In this document: positions 25,513 through 38,225 of the stretch, one piece after another
Position numbering within the stretch: position 1 is the first letter of the stretch
How the letters are laid out: every line of letters starts with the position of its first letter
From: Symsagittifera roscoffensis
Taxonomy: Eukaryota > Xenacoelomorpha > Acoela > Convolutidae
Direction of reading: 5' to 3'
Assembly (NCBI RefSeq): GCF_963678635.1
Contig: NC_087065.1
Location: forward strand, 64,076,973 to 64,140,972
Length of the DNA: 64,000 bases
Program-made: the position numbers and the translations under genes
Notes under the pieces: generated by a model
The model's database searches: none
Seen by the model: the letters and a program-made list of their open reading frames with translations, nothing else
Told to the model about the DNA's origin: nothing

Positions 25513-26094
25513 CCGGTTCTATCAGAGACTTCGCAATACTAGTTATACAATTAAATATCTCATAATCTGGCTGTGAGAGCCAAGAGTTTCATTCTAAAAT
25601 TCTTAAGTGGAAAATGTGCTTATGCTGAGAAGCTTGGCTTTGTTCTAGTCAACTCTTTTTGAAGAGTTGCTTGAGCTCGTCACTTGACGAACCGATTGTT
25701 CAAGCTCAGGCTAAACAAAACATATGATATTCTCAATAGTTTCAAAAGTTCAGACCAAATTAAAAATCAAGCAAACAGATCTTCTTGTCTGATTTTTTGT
25801 AAATTAGCATGGCTATAACTTTTCTTTGTAACGTAAGTACAAGTAAGCAGGAAAGGAGCAAAACTGTATTATTTCATCAGTTTATTTTGCAAAGTGGGCA
25901 AAAAGGTCATACCGTCTTTATACTTAGTTACATAGGCGTGCTGCGGGCATAAGCCTCGCTGTCAGTCTTTTCTTAAGTCTCGACTTCAACTACTTTCTTT
26001 TTTAATTCACGCCGTCAATCTTTTTTTAAGAAAAACTAAAAAAAGACCAATTGCGCCACTTAAAAAAGGCTGATGACACGACTGAAGAAACGAC

Positions 26095-26325
26095 TTTGGG
26101 TTTTTTGCTGTCGCGCCGGTCTGGAATTGGCAATTTTTAGTCGCACCGGTCGCACATTTTCTTATTTCGCGCCGTTCGTAACGGTTATTTGGGTAGCCGT
26201 TTTGTTTTTTCTTCCGTCGCCCCGGTCTTAATTTGCTAAGTTTTGGTCGCACCGGTCTAAAATGGCCAATATCAAGTCGCACTAGTCTGGATTTGCCAAA
26301 TATGGGCTGCGCCGGTCTTTTTGAT
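26095..26325. repeat. Degenerate GTCGCACCGGTCT tandem repeat
   Basis: Six to seven units of about 33 bp with TCGC(A/G)CCGGTCT followed by an AT-rich spacer containing GGCAA or TTGCCA. Related to 19730-19960. Confidence 0.7.
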
Positions 26326-27639
26326 CAATGGTTTCAAAATTTCATGAAAGAGAACTGTTTGGTGTTTTCAATTGTCTCTATGCTTTGGTCCTGTTTATTT
26401 TTTTAAAAAAAGCTGCCGCCTTTTGTGGGATGTCATCTGCTTATTAATTTAATCTGATAATTATTGCATCTTTTTTATCTTCCTAATTGTCGCAATGTGT
26501 TTCTCTGAGTAGTTCTATTAAGTAGTTCTGAAAAAAATCACATTGATCAGTATTCAATCCTGATGGTTCTGTCGTATTTTCGATAGAACTATTAATCAGG
26601 TTGTGCATTGCAGTTACTCGTTGTTCCGAACTTCGAAGAAGTGATGGAATGTTTATGCTTTTGTTATGCTTTTGGGTGTCTTTTGTTCAGTCAAACTTCG
26701 ACTTTTTAAGTAAAAATTTGGCCGAAATTTTTTATACCATCTGAAAGATCGTATCGAGACATTTGTAACCCGGACAATTGTGACCCATAATTGGTTACCA
26801 TGAAATTGCAATATACTTGTCAGCTCATGATGGTAAACATTTAGCGGCCATGCCTTGGCAATTATACATAACTTGAATCTGAATGAAATCAGATAATTTC
26901 AACTGCGCCATTTTCTTCTCGAAATTTTTTTTACTTTTGGAGAACTTTGTTTGGGGAACAATCGCCCGGGACACAATTGTCTATGTTCCCTAAGAAAATG
27001 TTGTCCTGGCCTCAAATTAAAAAAATTATCTGTTGTCGTTTTTTCAAAAGTATTGTGTCTGAAAAATGCTAGTTGGCGCGCAAATATTTTCACCTTACAA
27101 CACGGATAACCTTCATTTTGAATCAAGCCAAATAAAAACGGTCAGTACGCATGTTTGATTAAAAAAAATGGAAAAAAAAATTTTCATTGCTTTCTAATTT
27201 TTACTTGATCAATTTTACAGGCACAAAGAATTTTCTCTGCTTTCAGGGCAATCAGAACAATCAGATCATTTTTGGGCTATAGCAGAAATCTTGTTAATGC
27301 CTTGTTTGTCAGTTTTTTCTTGAAAAATCTGGGTTTTATGTTTAGTCTCGCCGGTTGCGGCTATTGTTTTCAGTCGCACTGTTTCAAAATTAGCAATTTG
27401 CAGTCGCACTGGTCGCTCAATTTTCTAGAATTCAATTTGGTACAAGAATGCTCGTATCAGGGCGAAATCCGGACCGTTTAGCGTATTTGAACCAGTTTTT
27501 AAAAATACCAGTTGAACATCTAACTTTTAAAAAAATTTTTTTTTAAAACAACCCAAGATGATGTTCCTCGGGTCTCTTAGTTTTTAACAACACAAAACAA
27601 ACCCAATTAAATTGACTGATTCCTATTTGAAATGATATA

Positions 27640-28500
27640 TGAACAAAATAAATACCCGCTCCCGCGTTAATGGCGCAAAATACTCAGCGCGTTTACTGTT
27701 CCAACTTAGCCAAAGTAGCAGTTTTCAAGCCACGATAACTTTTCAAAAAATAATGACAAGTAAAATTTATATTTTAAAATTGCACTCAGGGCATCACTAG
27801 TTTTTGGATTGTATAAAAAATTTTACTCACAGATGACTAATTAAAAAGTTGGGTTTGTGGAAGCACCGAGGGGGAGGGGGGAGCTTACGGCTTCCCTGCC
27901 TAGATCCGGACCTGTTTATAGCTTGATATAGAACTTCGCACTTCTTGAGCCGCACCAACTTCTTGCGAGCTTACCAACAGAAGGTAAGATTTCTTTTAGA
28001 AAATAGAGCCAGTTGTTCTCTAAAAAGGTGACGCTTGGAGAACGCACCCATTGGCTACCTTGAAACGAGAGTAAACTCATTATCCAAAATTTATTTTCAT
28101 CCAGCCAGTTGGAAACTGGCCTAGTTGTCTGTGGCACAATTTTGTGTGTATTTTCTTCTAATTTTTGAAGAAATGTGGGAAATTTTTTCTTGGGGTGGTT
28201 TTTTATTTAGTCAAATTTCGCTTTTTAACTAAATAGTTTTGAAGATTTTTTTTTATCCATCAAAAAGAAATTGTTGCCTGGAACTCAAACTCAAAAACGT
28301 ATTTCATCTATGATCTGCTTTTCTAAAAATAAAAGGGTTTAAAAACTACTAAGAAGACTAACTTGGGATGATTAACGCGCGATATCTTTTTATAAATTTA
28401 TTGCGCTCTCATAATTAATTGGATAATTATTGCGTTCTTAAGACGTGCGTTAGCGGCGGATTATTGCATTCCAAGTTGAATTGAGGCAAGTTTTTTTGTT
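27640..28500. repeat. Two oppositely oriented copies of the common repeat
   Basis: 27640-27860 reads with CGCGTTAATGGCGCAAAATA and TAATGACAAGTAAAA. 28140-28500 is a reverse copy with GGGGTGGTTTTTTATT and GATTAACGCGCGATAT. Between them, at 27930-28137 on the minus strand, lies the LPSVGK-like segment noted for 20270-20752. Confidence 0.5.
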
Positions 28501-28679
28501 TTTGTTAAAAAAAGATGCGAGACGTTTGATACCTTCTTTTGTAATTTACGTGAGCGTGGGATATATTGAACAAAAGAATTTGAAATGAATTATAAATTTT
28601 TTGTTTTTTGAATAATTCGTCAAAATTTTAGCCAAAACTTTTTTAAATTGGCCTTAAAGCGCAGTTGGAACAATCAGGG

Positions 28680-30140
28680 TTTTGCCGTGATGTGCGAGCA
28701 GTCTTGCTAGTTTTTGGCTGATCTTTAAAATGGTTGAATGGTCTTTTGCTGAACTTGTGGCGCGCCCTCAGTAACAACAATCATCGTTTCGAGCTGATAC
28801 CAGGAGTAGTTTTGCTCTATAATTGTTTCAAAATCAAACCTAAATAAACTCTTACACTTGTTCCAAATATTAATTCCAAATGAGGGTTTCGTTTTTGTGC
28901 ATTTTAATGAGAGTTTTCAAAGTTAGAGTTTAAGTTGTTTTTTTGGCGAGCGAATTGCAAAAAGCAATCATTGGCGACCGTAAACTGAAGGTTAGCTCGT
29001 AATCCAAACTTTGTTTCAGTTCAACCAGATAAAAACAGGCCGGGGAGTTGTCTGTTGTACAATTTTTTGCGTATTTTTGTTTCAATTTTTACAGAAATGG
29101 GGGAAAATTTATGCATGAGGTTGTTTCTTACTCAGTCAGTTTTCGTTTTTCTATCTAGACATGTTTGTGGAAACTATATTTCAACCATCCGAAAGATATT
29201 GTTTTGCCTGGAGCTCAAACTAAAAAGAGCATAAGATACATTTTTTTGCAATTTACTGTTGCGTGTGACGGGAAGATTTGAAGACAAAAATTGAAATGAA
29301 ACATAAAGCTCTTGTTTTTTGATCTTTTCGTTATTTTGTCACCAACTTTTTCTAATTGACCTCAAAGTTTGACTGGAGCACTCAAGACTTCGCCGTGATA
29401 TACGATCAGTTTTGTTAGTTTTTAGTTGAGTTTCAAAATGGCTGAATTGTTTTGGCCGAACTTTCGGTGCGCTGTCAGTAACAACAATCACCGTTTCGAA
29501 CTGATACCAGCCGCAGTTTTGTTCCAAAAAAGGGTGCGGAACGCTTAAAACATTTTTGTATGCCAAAATCAATTAGAAATTTGTATAACAAACTGAACTT
29601 TTTTGACAATCAGCTTGTGAAGTAAGTTTTTTGAAACAAAATTGAGATTTTTTTCGGTTTACCGGATAATTTATAATTGCACTGTTTGAAGCTGATATTG
29701 CGTCAACAAAAATGTCAACATCATTCCAAATTAAACAGGAAATCTTTTGCTGACAAGTCGATCAAATTTACTTTCTGAACTATCCCAGAACACTATAAAG
29801 ACCCTATTAGGACCAAATTTTCTGCGCCTGCCAAACTTTCAACATATAAAAACAAGTCAAAATGCCGTTTTTGGACACCGTTTAATATTTTTGGTAGTTT
29901 TTAGCTGAGTTTCAAAATGGCTGAATTGTTTTGCCCGAACTTTTGGTGCGCTGTCAGGAACAACAATCACCGCTTCGAGCTAATACCAGCCGCAGTTTTG
30001 CTCTCTAAATGATTCAAGTTCAACAAGATAAAACTCTTACATTTTTTAAAAATAATTTCAAGTGAGGGCAGTCCTTGAATGCATAATAATTAGAGTTTGT
30101 AAAATTAGAGTTTGATCATTTTTTGGCAAACGTATGGTTT
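28680..30140. repeat. Three copies of a 140-280 bp direct repeat
   Basis: Copies at about 28690-28960, 29390-29535 and 29885-30140 share GTTTCAAAATGGCTGAATTG, GTGCGCTGTCAG, AACAACAATCACCG and GATACCAGC. The first and third also share the downstream AAACTCTTACA and TTAGAGTTTG blocks, so the duplicated unit was longer. Confidence 0.75.
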
Positions 30141-30765
30141 GAGTATTCGTTTAGAAAGGTTGTTATTTTTTGCTTTGTTATTAGTATTTTCTTCTGAGCC
30201 ATATATCTAAGGACTTTATGATGAGATTCGTTCAGAAAAAAGAGGGAAATACGTCAAAAGTCTAAATGACTTCCTTAATGATTGAAATCATATGTAGCTG
30301 CTGATACCGTTTCCTCTCTGCAGAAAAAAAAGAACCCTGAAATTCAATATAGTGCTAAAAGTTTGTGTTCACACCAGATGTCTCATTTTTCACCCACGTC
30401 ACGAATTACGGGAGATATGGATGAGAATTTAGAATTGAGGCCAAAGAAGCAATGAAATATTCAAACAACACAACAAACTACTCGTTTTCAACCTCTTTTA
30501 ACAAAAATTGCGGGGAGTTGGATCTATTACTTCTTGATAGAGATAGAAACTCTTTACTAGGTACCATGGGAGGACTCAAATTCTCCATACGAACTTCATA
30601 CAATTTTGATAGTACTCTTTTTGAGAGACCAGAAGACAAATCCTTTTCAGGAAAATTACCTAAGAGACCCATTTTCCAACCGCAGTTATTTCTCAACTAA
30701 AAAGGATAGCGAGGGAGTAAGATCACTACCCAGGTTGACCAAAAATCAGAAAAATTTAGAAAAAT

Positions 30766-31162
30766 AGGGGCGGATTTAGGGGGTGGGTAGCAAGCATCTA
30801 ACCCCCAACCAGGGATTCGATCCTCTCACCAACCATAAGGTCCCCCTTTTAGTATTATTTGATGACTTCCATTTTTGGCCGACCAACCCTAAAATTTTTC
30901 TAAAAACGCCTTAGGCGCCAATATATGCTAATTTTGAAGGGGAGCGCGCAGAGGAAACATGACTTTTTGGTCAAAATACTCCAAAAAATTCCAAAAATGT
31001 CATTTTTGGCCAGTTTTTTTTTTTGAAAAAAAATGCTTTTATAAAGATTTAGGAGAGCTCGGAAAATCATTTTGGTTGACCTAAAAATAAAGCTCGACAA
31101 AATTTTTTAAAAGTTTTGAAAACACGCCCTTTTACCTCGAGAAAATCCTAGATCTGCCCCTG
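30766..31162. mobile_element. Near-complete hAT-like MITE
   Basis: Starts AGGGGCGGATTTAGGGGG and ends CTCGAGAAAATCCTAGATCTGCCCCTG-like sequence, so both inverted ends are present. About 397 bp, reversed relative to 59077-59495. No target duplication is evident. Confidence 0.75.
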
Positions 31163-31373
31163 CCTATCATACAATTCCGTACAATTCCATAGCTACAGAA
31201 AATTATAAGAAAACTCTGCGATAAGCATTTTTCATTTATAAAACTAATGTGCCGAGTAACTTTCCATGAGTCAAAAATTTAATATTTTCAGAGTTGCTAA
31301 ATCTTTTTGAGCTCTTTCTCAAGTCCGAGTTTGAAAATGTATGAATAGCATTTTTCATGTGTGGGATTTTATG

Positions 31374-31563
31374 GGATCTACTTAACAATTACCCCCCTTT
31401 TAAGAAATGGGGGGGGGGGGAATTGTTAAGTAGATTAATATAACGCATTTTCGCAAAATTAGAAATCTCAATACAAAGCTCTAGCGCTAATTTACTGCTT
31501 TTATTAATAGGGGTGGCAATTTTTAAGTAGGTACCAAAGGGAGGGCAATTGTTAAGTAGATCC
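31374..31563. mobile_element. 190-bp MITE with 8-bp target duplication
   Basis: Ends are the inverted repeat GGATCTACTTAACAATT / AATTGTTAAGTAGATCC. Flanked on both sides by ATTTTATG (31366-31373 and 31564-31571). An extra internal copy of the right end lies near 31420-31437 after a G run. Non-coding. An 8-bp duplication points to hAT-type transposition; this is a second family, distinct from the CAGGGGCGGAT one. Confidence 0.9.
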
Positions 31564-32359
31564 ATTTTATGATAAGCATTTTTTATGCGTTGAGGTCAAC
31601 TAGGGTATACTTCAGTTGAAAATAGTCACTAGTTGAACTGGAGACTAGAACTGGAATTATTAGCGTCATATAATGGTAAGATTATATGATAATCATGAAA
31701 ATTTTTGTGGGTTTTTATGCAAAGCTTAAAAAAGAATAATAGGATGCGCCTCTCTACTCAGTGGTCAGCCAATCATAATTAATTTTAAGGGCATCTGTAA
31801 TTTTTAAATAGCGCAGCAATTTATGATCAACTTGAGAAGCGATCGAACGGCAAAAATGTGTTGTTAATTTTTATCACAAATTATCACAAACAACTGCCTG
31901 GTCTAAAAAGCGGAACTCAAAATTCAATCATTATTAATATCAAAATCACTATTCACAAAATCATTTAAATCATTTTTTACACATTTCACATTTTGCGATC
32001 TGTGTTCGGTTTGAGCCTTTACAGGTTGAGGTGTGACCCATCACGTTTTTTGTTACAATTGGGCATTCATTTGCTTGTTCATAACTTACTTTCTCATTTG
32101 CCCAAAAATCTTTCATTTTGAACGGTTTGTTATTGTTTTTTGCATTTTTTTTAAATGCAGGAAACATAAACTAATTGTTCTTTTTATTGTTTTCAAATTT
32201 TTTTATGCTAATTGAGTTTTATGCTAGTCAAATGGTCTTCCTCCGAAATATGAATCTATCTGAATTTTGGTTGAGGATTCAATCTTTATAAAACGCAAAC
32301 TTGCTTCAACATAAATTCCGGCTGCCTTAGAAACTCTATAGAATAGTTTTCAAACAAAA

Positions 32360-33020
32360 AACTAGCACAATATCATACCCTCACACGCCATATAGAGAAA
32401 AGAGTAATACTTTTCCTTTTGTATAGGGCTAGTTAAACAGTCGAACTTTGTCTGTAGCAAAAATCCGCCCGAGCACAAATATACCATCAGTTTCTTCGAT
32501 TTCGGAATAAAACAAGACTGTTCGAATAACAGGGCAAAACCCTGAAAGTTCCGACTCTCCCTTAATTCATATCGAATAGTTTTTGGGAAAAAAAATATTG
32601 AAAACCTGCAAAGTGTGAAATGTTGAGTCGTATGAAATTAATACGACCGATCCTGTTAACTAGCCTCAATTCAATTTGGAACGATTTTATTGCGAAGGAT
32701 AATTTGCCACGCATACATAAATCGTATTATGCGCACTTTGAAGAGTTTATTCATATTGCTGAGAGCGCAATATGAATCAATTCTTCATTCAAAGTGCGCA
32801 TAATTTAGTCCAGAACATGGCCAATTTGGAAACTTTCAAACCCCCAGAACTTTACAAAAAATTATTGGAAGTAAAATGTCTTTTTAATTTTGAGCTCAGT
32901 AGGCAAATATCTTCAATGGAGTACAAAAAATTTTTGTCAAAAATTATTATTTCGAAAATTGACTGAATAAAAAACCACACCGAGCATTAATATTGAGTTT
33001 TTTGCGAAAGACGGAACAAA
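32360..33020. repeat. Common repeat copies around a long hairpin
   Basis: Segments here match the family at the window start (CATACCCTCACACGCCATATA, GAAACTTTCAAACCCCC, TTTTTGTCAAAAATT). An imperfect inverted repeat lies at its centre (see 32727-32803). Confidence 0.55.
32727..32803. repeat. Long imperfect hairpin
   Basis: Left arm TTATGCGCACTTTGAAGA...TTCATATTGC (32727-32759) pairs with right arm GCAATATGAA...TTCAAAGTGCGCATAA (32767-32803), with a loop of about 7 nt and small bulges. Confidence 0.8.
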
Positions 33021-33757
33021 CAAAAAACTAAGCATTTGAGCTTGAAAGTAATAATCATTTTGGCTTGCTTCAAGTCAGTTAAGGAAAAACTTCAAGAAAT
33101 TTAAAGACCAACTAAAAAGTTTTGGTTGAAAAATTGATAAAATATTTGCAAATTTTTTTTTTCTTGTTTTTCTTTTTTTTTCTTATTTCATCGCTATGCA
33201 AAGTACAAAGTGTTGTATTAAACGTCTCGAATTTTAAAAGGACACTCAAATTATTTGAAACGATTGAAAACGCCGCTTAAGCGTATTATAGAAACGCAAT
33301 ATATCGCGCGTTAATTATCTCAAATTGGTTTAAATACCGCAGATTTTAATTCCCAATTAATTTACAAAAGTGATCACAGCTAACTTTTTTTTTCATTTGA
33401 TTTCCGGACAATGGTCTTCAGATGGTATTAAAAAAATCCGTCAAAAACACTGAGCTAAAAACTGATTGAAGAAAAACTTATCAAACAAAATTTTTCCGCT
33501 CTTTCGTTGAAAGTCGGAACAATAGCTTGTGACTGTCTGGTGTCATGCTTTTAACAGAAAAAAACACACAGCTGAGATATTGCAACCAAGTAACCCAATC
33601 AAAACAATTTTAAAAAAAGTTTTTGAATACTGAATTTGGATCAGCTTATCAAACCTTCTGTCATTGCGTCCTTCTGTCCTGAAGGATTCCATCTTCTGTG
33701 CGTCTCCTTTGTTTTTTACTTCTCCGTTCAGTTAAAAGTGATTGTTCCTTTTTTCAG

Positions 33758-33858
33758 TCTGGCGGCGGCGATGTTGACATGTGGACTGTTCTCGGGGAAT
33801 ATCCAGGCGCTGGTTGCGGTGGAGAGGTACTACTCGACCCAGATGCTTGTCGTTGCCA
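33758..33858 (+). CDS. Class A GPCR, exon with helix 3
   Basis: Residues 71 (shared codon) to 104, plus one base of codon 105. Carries helix 3 ending in ERY (E93-R94-Y95), the class A DRY-equivalent. Acceptor TTTTTTCAG at 33757, donor GCCA|GTAAGA. Counting back from R94, position 3.25, normally the Cys that bonds to loop 2, is Asn69 in exon 1. The only Cys here is C79 inside the helix. Exon phases fit both neighbours. Confidence 0.75.
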
Positions 33859-35454
33859 GTAAGACAATTATAAATTACTAAAACAAAACGTGTTCATGCT
33901 TACTCGTTGAATTAGTTCTTCAATTGAAACCTTCATAGAACAAAAACCATACTGCTTGTTTCAAAGCGAGTAAAATGATGTCCTTAAAGTTCTGAACATC
34001 TTCTGATCTATCTGAAGGAACCTTTCAGAAAAAGCAACAAATATAAACAACGATGATTCAATATCTTTCCGAAACAAAAATATATAAGATTACTCGTTTC
34101 AGGATGAATTCTAGACATGACTGTTCAATCTTTTATAGTGCGAGAAAATAATTTTTGATTTGTAATTTCAACTACAAAGTGTTGTCACTCAAACTGTAAT
34201 GGTTTCTTACCCTATATAACCCCATCCAATTGCGTCTAGTCGCGCAAATATAAAAAAAATCGGATCGATAAGCATGCCTTCAGAAAATAATTGTGCATGC
34301 TCTAAGAATACGTATAAAAGATGAATACAGAATATATATTCGGTTATTGGCTTTACGCTTCGATATCTATTAGATATTAGAAACGTTTTCCTTCAAGACT
34401 TTTATTTAGAGGGTTAAAATTTTTTGCTGATAAAAAACGTTTTTCTGCCTATGTATTTTGAAAATTGATTCAACAAGCTGTTATGTCTCTGTAATTTCCT
34501 CTTCCTCTTTGTCTGAAACGGTTTTTGGCTCAAAACATTAGACGGAAATGTGGAAAAAATAAACAAAAATGCTTCAAATACTGATAGAATTTTCAACGCC
34601 CCTCCCTATGGTGCGGTGCATATTTAATATTGCGTATAGTAAATGGCCCAAATTGGCCTAGCCAAGAATATTATTTAACACAGACGCGCGTTTTTTGAAA
34701 ACTCAGCTAGGGTTTTTTTTATATCTGTAGGATAAAATTTTTAAAAATTGTCATGAATTTTTACAGTTGAGAGTCGAAAATGTCTCCCCCCAAAAAAAAA
34801 CAATAGGCACAAATGCTCATTACTTTTGTCAAAATTTGGAAAAATTTTTTGAGAGACCAGTAAATATCTTTTGAATAGCTATTGATTTTTGTTCGAGAGA
34901 TACTATATTTTTAGAAAGTATTTATTGAACAATATCTTGAAATTTTGAAAAAATTCTGCCCTTCAAGCTAAAATTAGTTTCAAATAATTAATTGAAAAAC
35001 TGTGTTTTTTTTGTGACGTTTTATTTTTTTCGGCTTTGAAAAAACTCACGGTAGATCTTTGTTCAATGAGTATTGTTTTGAACTTGTGGGCTCGAGGTCA
35101 TTCAAAAAACGGAAGTCTCTGAAAATGCGCAATCACAATAGAGAAAAAAGCTGTTTACTAATTAGTTTAGAAGCCATATTTTACCTTCAATGAAAATCAA
35201 ATTTCCTTCATAGAAAAAGTTTTTCTGAATTTTTGATGAACAGAAAATTTCTTTTTTTTTTGATAATTTTTTATATTTTGAAAGGGCGATGGTCTCAAAA
35301 TTTTATTTTGATTGCACAGCAACCGACTTTTTTTTACATGAAAGCCTAAATCTTTCAAAGTTTGTTATAACTTTTGGCTTTTTTTATTGCAAAACTATAT
35401 ATATTTTGAAACAACAGGCCAAAAAAGTTATTGCCAGGCGGAAAATTATGACCA

Positions 35455-36041
35455 AAAATTGCGCTTTTTGCGGGAGCGCACCCCCTCAAAATTAGTATAT
35501 ATTGGCGCCGAATTAGTATATCTTTATAGTGATTTGGGAGAGCTCAGAAAATCAATTTGGTCTACTTAAAAAAATACGACAAAATTTTCAAGTTTTTTTT
35601 GAAAATCCACCTCCCCTCCTCGAGAAAATTCTAGATCCGCCTCTGTGTTTCAGGGGCGGATTTAGGGCAAAGGCGGGGGGCGGACGTCTCTTCCTGAGCG
35701 ATCTCAAACCCTTTGTACTAGTTTGAGATATACATTTTTGGTGACGGACCCTAAAAATTTTCTTAAAGCGCCTTTGGCGCCAATATATACTAATTTTGAG
35801 GGGGAAGCGCGCGCCATTTTTTTATCAAAATTTTTCAAAAAGTGCCCAAAAACGGCTTTTTTGACTTTTTTCAAATTTTTGCCTGCTGCGCAGAAAGTTT
35901 TGTCAAATTAGGATCTTTATAAGGGTTTGGGAGAGCTCAGAAAATCAATTTGGTCGATTTAAAACAAAGGTCGACAAAATTAAAATTTTCGAAATTTTTT
36001 TGAAAATCTGCTCCCTCGAGAAAATAATAGATCCGACCCTG
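35455..36041. mobile_element. Two adjacent hAT-like MITE copies
   Basis: A truncated copy ends GATCCGCCTCTG at 35645. A second, nearly complete copy runs from CAGGGGCGGATTTAGGG at 35651 to GATCCGACCCTG at 36041. Same orientation, separated by TGTTT. Both contain the family block GCCAATATATACTAATTTTGAG or its decayed form. Confidence 0.75.
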
Positions 36042-36052
36042 CTGTATATATA

Positions 36053-36106
36053 TGTGAGTGTGTGTGTGTGTGTGTGTGGGTGTGTGTGTGAGTGTGTGTG
36101 TGCGTG

Positions 36107-36146
<40 letters not shown>
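36053..36146. repeat. (TG)n-(TA)n compound microsatellite
   Basis: TG-rich run with a few GG/GA interruptions to about 36113, then about 16 TA units. Confidence 0.95.
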
Positions 36147-36150
<4 letters not shown>

Positions 36151-36159
36151 TAATAAATA

Positions 36160-38221
36160 TTTATTTAGTTTATTTCTGGAAGGAGAGTTGTTGACGAAAC
36201 TTGCACGGATGTTGATGGGCCGCCCACTTTACCCAATTTTTTGGCTCATCGTCCAAGTTTTTGTCCACTTCTCCATCGGTTCTCAATTTGCTCTTAATTC
36301 CTATAGTATTTAAGCATAAGACCAAAAAATCAAAACCATAGTTCGCAACAGGTTGTTTTTTGTTTTCCCGTTCTGTTTTCAACGCCCAAATCGTAGCAAC
36401 ACTAATTTTATAGTTGCTAAAAGGACACACCAAAAATTTTACCCCTAATAAAACAGTAATTTTGCTACCTGTGAATTAATTTATCATCACAAGTGCTCCT
36501 TCTCCTTTGAGGCTACTTTAAAATTTACCTGCTACTAATTATTTTAGCTTAAACAAAAATATATTGTAGGGTTAACGATGTACGTCATTAAACATTTTTT
36601 CATTATTCTAATACGTGCACTACTACGTTAAGACTTTTTAATCAGTTTAAAACAATTTGGATTGATAATTTTTTTAGTGGCAGTCAATTTCTAATGCGAG
36701 AAGTTAAAAGAAATTGTTCATCAATATTTAATTCACAAAATTTTTTGGAAGACCAATTACAGGGCAGATGGAACACTCAGAGCTTTGTCCTGATGTGAGA
36801 GCAGTCATGCCGAAATTCATTTAAAAAATAGCAGTACTCTGACTTTAAATCTTAAAGTTTTTTTATCTGCGATAATCAATTTGTTAATATAAATGCACCC
36901 AAAGATTGCCAGCTTTCTTTTAACGCGTAGCGTTGATGGCGTGTGTATCCGGCTTATTCTAAGACAAGCTAACAGTTCAAAAATTAGGATACTAGGCTTA
37001 AAATATGAATTTTTGACATAGTACGAGGGGATTTTTTTAAAAAACAATGTCATTTTGAGATTGCGCGACAGCAAAGTTTTTCAAAAATTAAATGGAACTA
37101 AATATATAAATTATCTATTATTTATTAGAAAAACTAATTTAAATACGTGAAAAAGCAAGTCAATATATTCAAGAATTCAATTTGCCACCTTTTTTATAAT
37201 TCGAAACTTTGCAGATTACACATAATTCGTTTTTAGGCATCCGCTGACTATAGCTCTAGATAAATTGCTTTTTGGCTGAGGAAAGATATTTTAAGCTAAG
37301 CCTCGTCTCAATACGACGGAAAAATAATTTATTTTTTGAAAAGATTAATTTGGCGGAGATAGACCTTTTGCTTAATGCGATAGACTTAATGAAACTTTTT
37401 AGTCGGCTGAAAATGAGATGTTTGAAAGTTAAATTGGATTTTTTGATTGACTTAGGCTGATTGCTAGGAGTTGCATGGATTATCAATTACTTTTAACTAT
37501 ATAACTATAGCAATGCTAACAAAATTGAGTTTCTTCAAAGAAACAAAAACACCAAAAAATGAAGAAAAAAACGGTAAAAATAGATTTCTCATTCCCTAAA
37601 AAATTTTCATATACTTTTGGATTCCGAAACGCATCTAAAAGAGACTCAGTTAATAAGCATATCAACCTAGTTTGAAGTTATTCTTGGTACCCATTTTTAT
37701 GTTAGAAATCTCTGTTCAATATAGTTTCTTTGCAGCCGCTTCAACTTAACAGAAAACCGAAACGCCATTATTTTTGTACAGAAACAGAAAAAAAATATGA
37801 AAACTGCTAAATTGATTCAAATTAACGTTTATCTTTTTTTTGAAACGTTTAGCAAAAAAAAATATGCTAATGTTTAGCAAAAAAAATTATGCTAAACGAA
37901 CTAGATTTCCTTTTGACAGATCATAAGTCTGGCTGGACCAAAACGCTTGAACGATGGCTTAGTTTGCGTCGCTAATATTTGTTTTTTTGCTCCAGGTGAC
38001 AATTTTTCTAATGACTTGGCTGACATCGTCGTAGTAAGCCAAGATGAAAAAAATTAATTCAAAAAAGGTTCAGAAAATCAAATCAATCCAGAAAATTTCA
38101 CCGATAATATGAAAAACTTTAAGGAAAAATGAACATGACGAAACGCCTATTCGGACTATTTTGAACTTCAAGCAAAAAATTGCTCATTCAATTGTAAAAG
38201 TTCATGTTTAAATTTGATTGC
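36160..38221. other. No gene recognised upstream of the retroelement
   Basis: AT-rich intron sequence. Open frames of 60-90 codons on both strands lack motifs or supporting context. Confidence 0.5.
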
Positions 38222-38225
38222 CTAT
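38222..38225. other. Target-site duplication, left (CTAT)
   Basis: CTAT directly before the 5' LTR, repeated as CTAT at 57141-57144 directly after the 3' LTR. A 4-bp duplication is usual for Ty3/Gypsy and errantivirus integration. Confidence 0.9.

Larger units (their letters stand above)
19039..33757 (+). other. GPCR intron 1 (14.7 kb)
   Basis: GTAAGT donor, TTCCTTTTTTCAG acceptor. Filled with degenerate tandem repeats, interspersed repeats and two MITEs listed separately. Between these I see no other supported gene. Confidence 0.65.
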
